Shown here one piece after another: positions 6,013-7,895 of a stretch of 7,895 nucleotides of DNA. The first letter of the stretch is position 1. Each line of letters begins with the position of its first letter. Both the position numbers and the translations under genes were made by a program. The stretch spans positions 1 through 7,895 of the forward strand of contig JAGALN010000155.1 in the NCBI GenBank assembly GCA_017625185.1, read 5' to 3'. Source of the DNA: Clostridia bacterium (GTDB taxonomy: Bacteria; Bacillota; Clostridia; Monoglobales; Monoglobaceae). The notes below the pieces were generated by a model. That model had not been told where the DNA came from and ran no database searches. It worked only from the letters and a program-made list of their open reading frames with translations.

Positions 6013-6600
6013 TTAAATCAAGGAATTCACTGCACCGATTAGATTCCCGAACAAGGCGTCAAAGAAGGCATCCCTGTCCCCGCCGGGAACCCATTGGTCT
6101 TTTTCCTTGACCATGGTAACCGACACCGTCTTTTCCTCGGTATCAATCTCCTGACCGGTCAGAATCTCTGCCATTTGGTCTGCAATCAGTTTCTGGTACT
6201 CTGTCTGTGCAAGAGAGGCAACCTGTGCCTGGTATGTTTCATCGGCAACCAACATCATAAGCCGTTCGATATAAAGGTCCATCACTTGAGAGAAATCCAA
6301 CGTGGTTACCCTGGCGGTAATCTTTACATTGGCACCGTCAATCTTCTCCACAGACTCAATGTGATACTTCATATCCTGCATGGTACCCAGGACCACCCGG
6401 AGCATCTCATCGGAGGCATCCGGATTGACAAACTTGCTTTCCTGATTGAAATCATAATACGTCCGGATGGTTTCCGCCTCGCCGGTCTGGAATGCCTTCA
6501 TCATGGTAGCAAAGGCTGTTTCTGCATCGCTCTTAGCACCGCATCCGGTCAGGAATACCAACATAAAAACCAATAAACCGCTGACAATTCTTTTCTTCAT
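6013..6600 (-). CDS. NTF2-like (DUF4878/DUF5105-type) lipoprotein
   Basis: A 195-residue predicted lipoprotein anchored on the outer face of the membrane. The signal peptide MKKRIVSGLLVFMLVF is followed by the lipobox LTGC, with Cys20 as the lipidated residue. The mature part begins AETAFATMMKAFQTG and continues as an alpha+beta domain with alternating strands (KYHIESVEKI, NVKITARVTT, KTVSVTMVKE), as in NTF2-like DUF4878/DUF5105 lipoproteins of clostridia. Its function is unknown; binding of a small ligand or envelope partner is possible. The start at 6598-6600 is chosen because the lipoprotein signal begins there and AAGGGG lies about 10 bases upstream; the frame is open further upstream but that would spoil the signal peptide. 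It is the last gene of the operon, 16 bases after the PqqD-like gene, and a terminator follows. An accessory role for the peptide transporter is only inferred from position. Confidence 0.88.
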   Translation of the reverse strand: MKKRIVSGLLVFMLVFLTGCGAKSDAETAFATMMKAFQTGEAETIRTYYDFNQESKFVNPDASDEMLRVVLGTMQDMKYHIESVEKIDGANVKITARVTTLDFSQVMDLYIERLMMLVADETYQAQVASLAQTEYQKLIADQMAEILTGQEIDTEEKTVSVTMVKEKDQWVPGGDRDAFFDALFGNLIGAVNSLI

Positions 6601-6616
6601 CGGTTTAACCCCTTTC

Positions 6617-6961
6617 CTAATTCCACTTGATAAAGTGATAACTTTCCAGAATTTGAACATACTTTACCAATCGTTCATACAATGGTTCTGCCCCATCCCC
6701 GAACTCCGTCTTGACCGCTTCGCCAAGCTCAATAAGATTCTTCTCACCATCAAGCAATGGCCAGAGGAAGCTTCCCATCTCGTCCAGATGGATGAAGCTT
6801 ACAGGTGGCTTTTTGAACAGTTTCTGGCAGATGCGATTCATGATGCCCTTGTTATCAATTTCCAGGGTTACCTTTCCGTCGCCATCTGTCGTCCACCGAA
6901 ATTCCCCGGCACGAACCGGCTTTCGTTCCAGAAAGTTTTCTGCTATCTTTTTCTGTTTCAT
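6617..6961 (-). CDS. PqqD-like (RRE-type) peptide-binding protein
   Basis: A 114-residue protein of the PqqD family, small winged-helix proteins that in RiPP pathways bind the leader of a precursor peptide and present it to a radical-SAM enzyme. The N-terminal part (about 20-36) looks like beta strands, and HLDEMGSFLWPLLDG (58-72) is the characteristic PqqD-type motif, followed by two helices ending in LVKYVQILESYHFI. It is somewhat longer than classical PqqD (about 90 residues), with an insertion around 37-55. The ATG begins one base after the OPT transporter stop (TAAGATG), and GGAG inside the transporter's end lies 8 bases upstream, so translation is coupled. No radical-SAM enzyme or obvious precursor peptide is in the window. 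It may serve the transporter instead of PQQ synthesis, which is inference. The family call is fairly secure; the role is unknown. Confidence 0.85.
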   Translation of the reverse strand: MKQKKIAENFLERKPVRAGEFRWTTDGDGKVTLEIDNKGIMNRICQKLFKKPPVSFIHLDEMGSFLWPLLDGEKNLIELGEAVKTEFGDGAEPLYERLVKYVQILESYHFIKWN

Positions 6962-6962
6962 C

Positions 6963-7895
6963 TTATTTGCTCCGCTTCTTCCAGAGGGAGAACCTCAGCA
7001 CGGTCAGGATGATGATTCCAAAGAGCACCAGACCGCCAATGTTAGCAAAGGCAGAAGAGATGCCGAATCTTGCAGCCATGTCAATGACCTGATCCCATCC
7101 AAAAACGGCAAAGAGCGCCAGAAGAATTCCTACAAGGCCCTCGCCGGCAATCATACCGGAGCAGAAGAGAATGCCGTCGTTGGTAATCTTCTCTTTTTCT
7201 TCCTTGCTCTTCTTCAGCTTGTCCATACAGAGGCGAACCAGACCGCCCACCATGATACATGCGTTTAATTGAACCGGCAGATAAACACCGATGGCAAAGG
7301 GCAGAACGGGAATTCCCACAACCTCGGCAACAACCGCAATAAAAACGCCAACAAAGACCAGTGCCCAAGGCAGGTTGCCCTCCATAACGCCCTCGATAAT
7401 CAGCTTCATCAGGGTTGCCTGGGACGCTGCCAGCTGGTCGGAACCAAAGCCCCACGCGCTATCCAACAGATAGAGAGTTCCGCCAATGGCAAATGCTGCC
7501 GCAATAACACCGATTATCTCACCAATCTGCTGTTTTCTGGGTGTAGCACCCAAAAGATACCCCGTCTTCAAATCCTGGGAGGTATCCCCGGCAATGGCAG
7601 ATACAATACAGATAATCGAACCGATGGAAATAGCGCTGATCATTCCTGCAATCCCGGTGGTACCGGTGGCTTTTAAAAGCAGAGTGGTAACCAGCAGGGT
7701 TGCAATTGCCATACCGGATACCGGGTTATTGCTGCTGCCAACCAGGCCAACCATCCGGGAGGAAACCGTCGCAAAAAAGAAACCAAAGACAACTACAATA
7801 CAAGCACCCAGGAAAGAAACCGGAATCGCCGGAACCAGCCATACCAAAACGGTAAGAACCACAATTGCCAGCAGAACAAACTTGATGTTGATATC
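6963..7895 (-). CDS. OPT-family oligopeptide transporter (C-terminal part, 5' end beyond the window)
   Basis: An integral membrane secondary transporter of the OPT family (TC 2.A.67), thought to import oligopeptides or metal-chelating peptides. The frame is open from the right edge to the TAA at 6963-6965, giving 310 visible residues of a protein usually about 600 or longer. About eight hydrophobic segments are visible. Family marks are VGSSNNPVSGM (about visible residues 52-62), GDTSQDLKTGYLLGATPRKQ (about 103-122), and GIPVLPFAIGVYLPVQLNA in the later half. A charged loop (KKSKEEKEK) separates the last segments and the protein ends in KKRSK. A GTG at 7860-7862 is in frame but is not a true start, because the conserved frame continues upstream of it. 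It heads, within this window, a tight operon with the PqqD-like and lipoprotein genes. Confidence 0.93.
   Translation of the reverse strand, partial: DINIKFVLLAIVVLTVLVWLVPAIPVSFLGACIVVVFGFFFATVSSRMVGLVGSSNNPVSGMAIATLLVTTLLLKATGTTGIAGMISAISIGSIICIVSAIAGDTSQDLKTGYLLGATPRKQQIGEIIGVIAAAFAIGGTLYLLDSAWGFGSDQLAASQATLMKLIIEGVMEGNLPWALVFVGVFIAVVAEVVGIPVLPFAIGVYLPVQLNACIMVGGLVRLCMDKLKKSKEEKEKITNDGILFCSGMIAGEGLVGILLALFAVFGWDQVIDMAARFGISSAFANIGGLVLFGIIILTVLRFSLWKKRSK

Noticed and set aside
6467..7268. Plus-strand open frames of 181 and 185 codons
   Set aside because: They cross the PqqD-like and OPT genes antisense, and the minus-strand genes have clear family motifs.
7081..7455. A 124-codon minus-strand frame inside the OPT gene
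   Set aside because: It is an out-of-frame reading of the transporter, rich in Gly, Arg and Cys, with no family resemblance.
1..7895. CRISPR arrays, tRNA or rRNA genes, insertion sequences, prophage or toxin-antitoxin genes
   Set aside because: I found no spaced repeat arrays, no cloverleaf or rRNA-like stretches and no transposase, integrase or toxin-like products. Nearly all the sequence is explained by eight ordinary genes.

Overview
The window looks like chromosomal DNA from a low-to-mid GC Firmicute of class Clostridia. A Lachnospiraceae-type gut anaerobe is my best guess, made from protein style, strong AGGAGG-type ribosome binding sites, sigma-A promoters, and the pairing of an OPT transporter with a PqqD-like protein. 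It is housekeeping and signalling DNA. I see no phage genes, insertion sequences, CRISPR arrays, tRNAs or rRNAs. Seven of the eight genes lie on the minus strand.

Right to left, which is the direction of minus-strand transcription: the window opens inside an OPT-family oligopeptide transporter (6963-7895, 5' end missing). One base after its stop comes a PqqD-like protein (6617-6961), then an NTF2-like lipoprotein (6013-6600). These three form one tight operon that ends at a hairpin terminator (5972-6003). A small plus-strand gene with DUF2508/YaaL character (5606-5905) converges on the operon and has its own long terminator hairpin (5907-5948).

Divergent from the small gene is a two-component system, an OmpR/PhoB-type response regulator (4709-5410) and a membrane histidine kinase with HAMP domain (3227-4696). 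It is followed by a membrane-anchored HtrA/DegP-like serine protease (1783-3129) with its own promoter. Last is the ribosome-associated GTPase TypA/BipA (1-1643, C-terminus cut off by the window edge), behind a near-consensus sigma-A promoter.

The most informative non-coding signal is a run of TTHACA-like hexamers with exact 11-bp spacing. Four lie upstream of the htrA promoter and three upstream of the response-regulator promoter. This is the architecture expected for tandem binding of an OmpR-family regulator. It suggests that the regulator controls its own operon and the downstream protease, a circuit like the secretion-stress CssRS-HtrA system of Bacillus. The three-gene OPT/PqqD-like/lipoprotein operon is the second point of interest, because the PqqD-like protein has no visible radical-SAM partner or precursor peptide.
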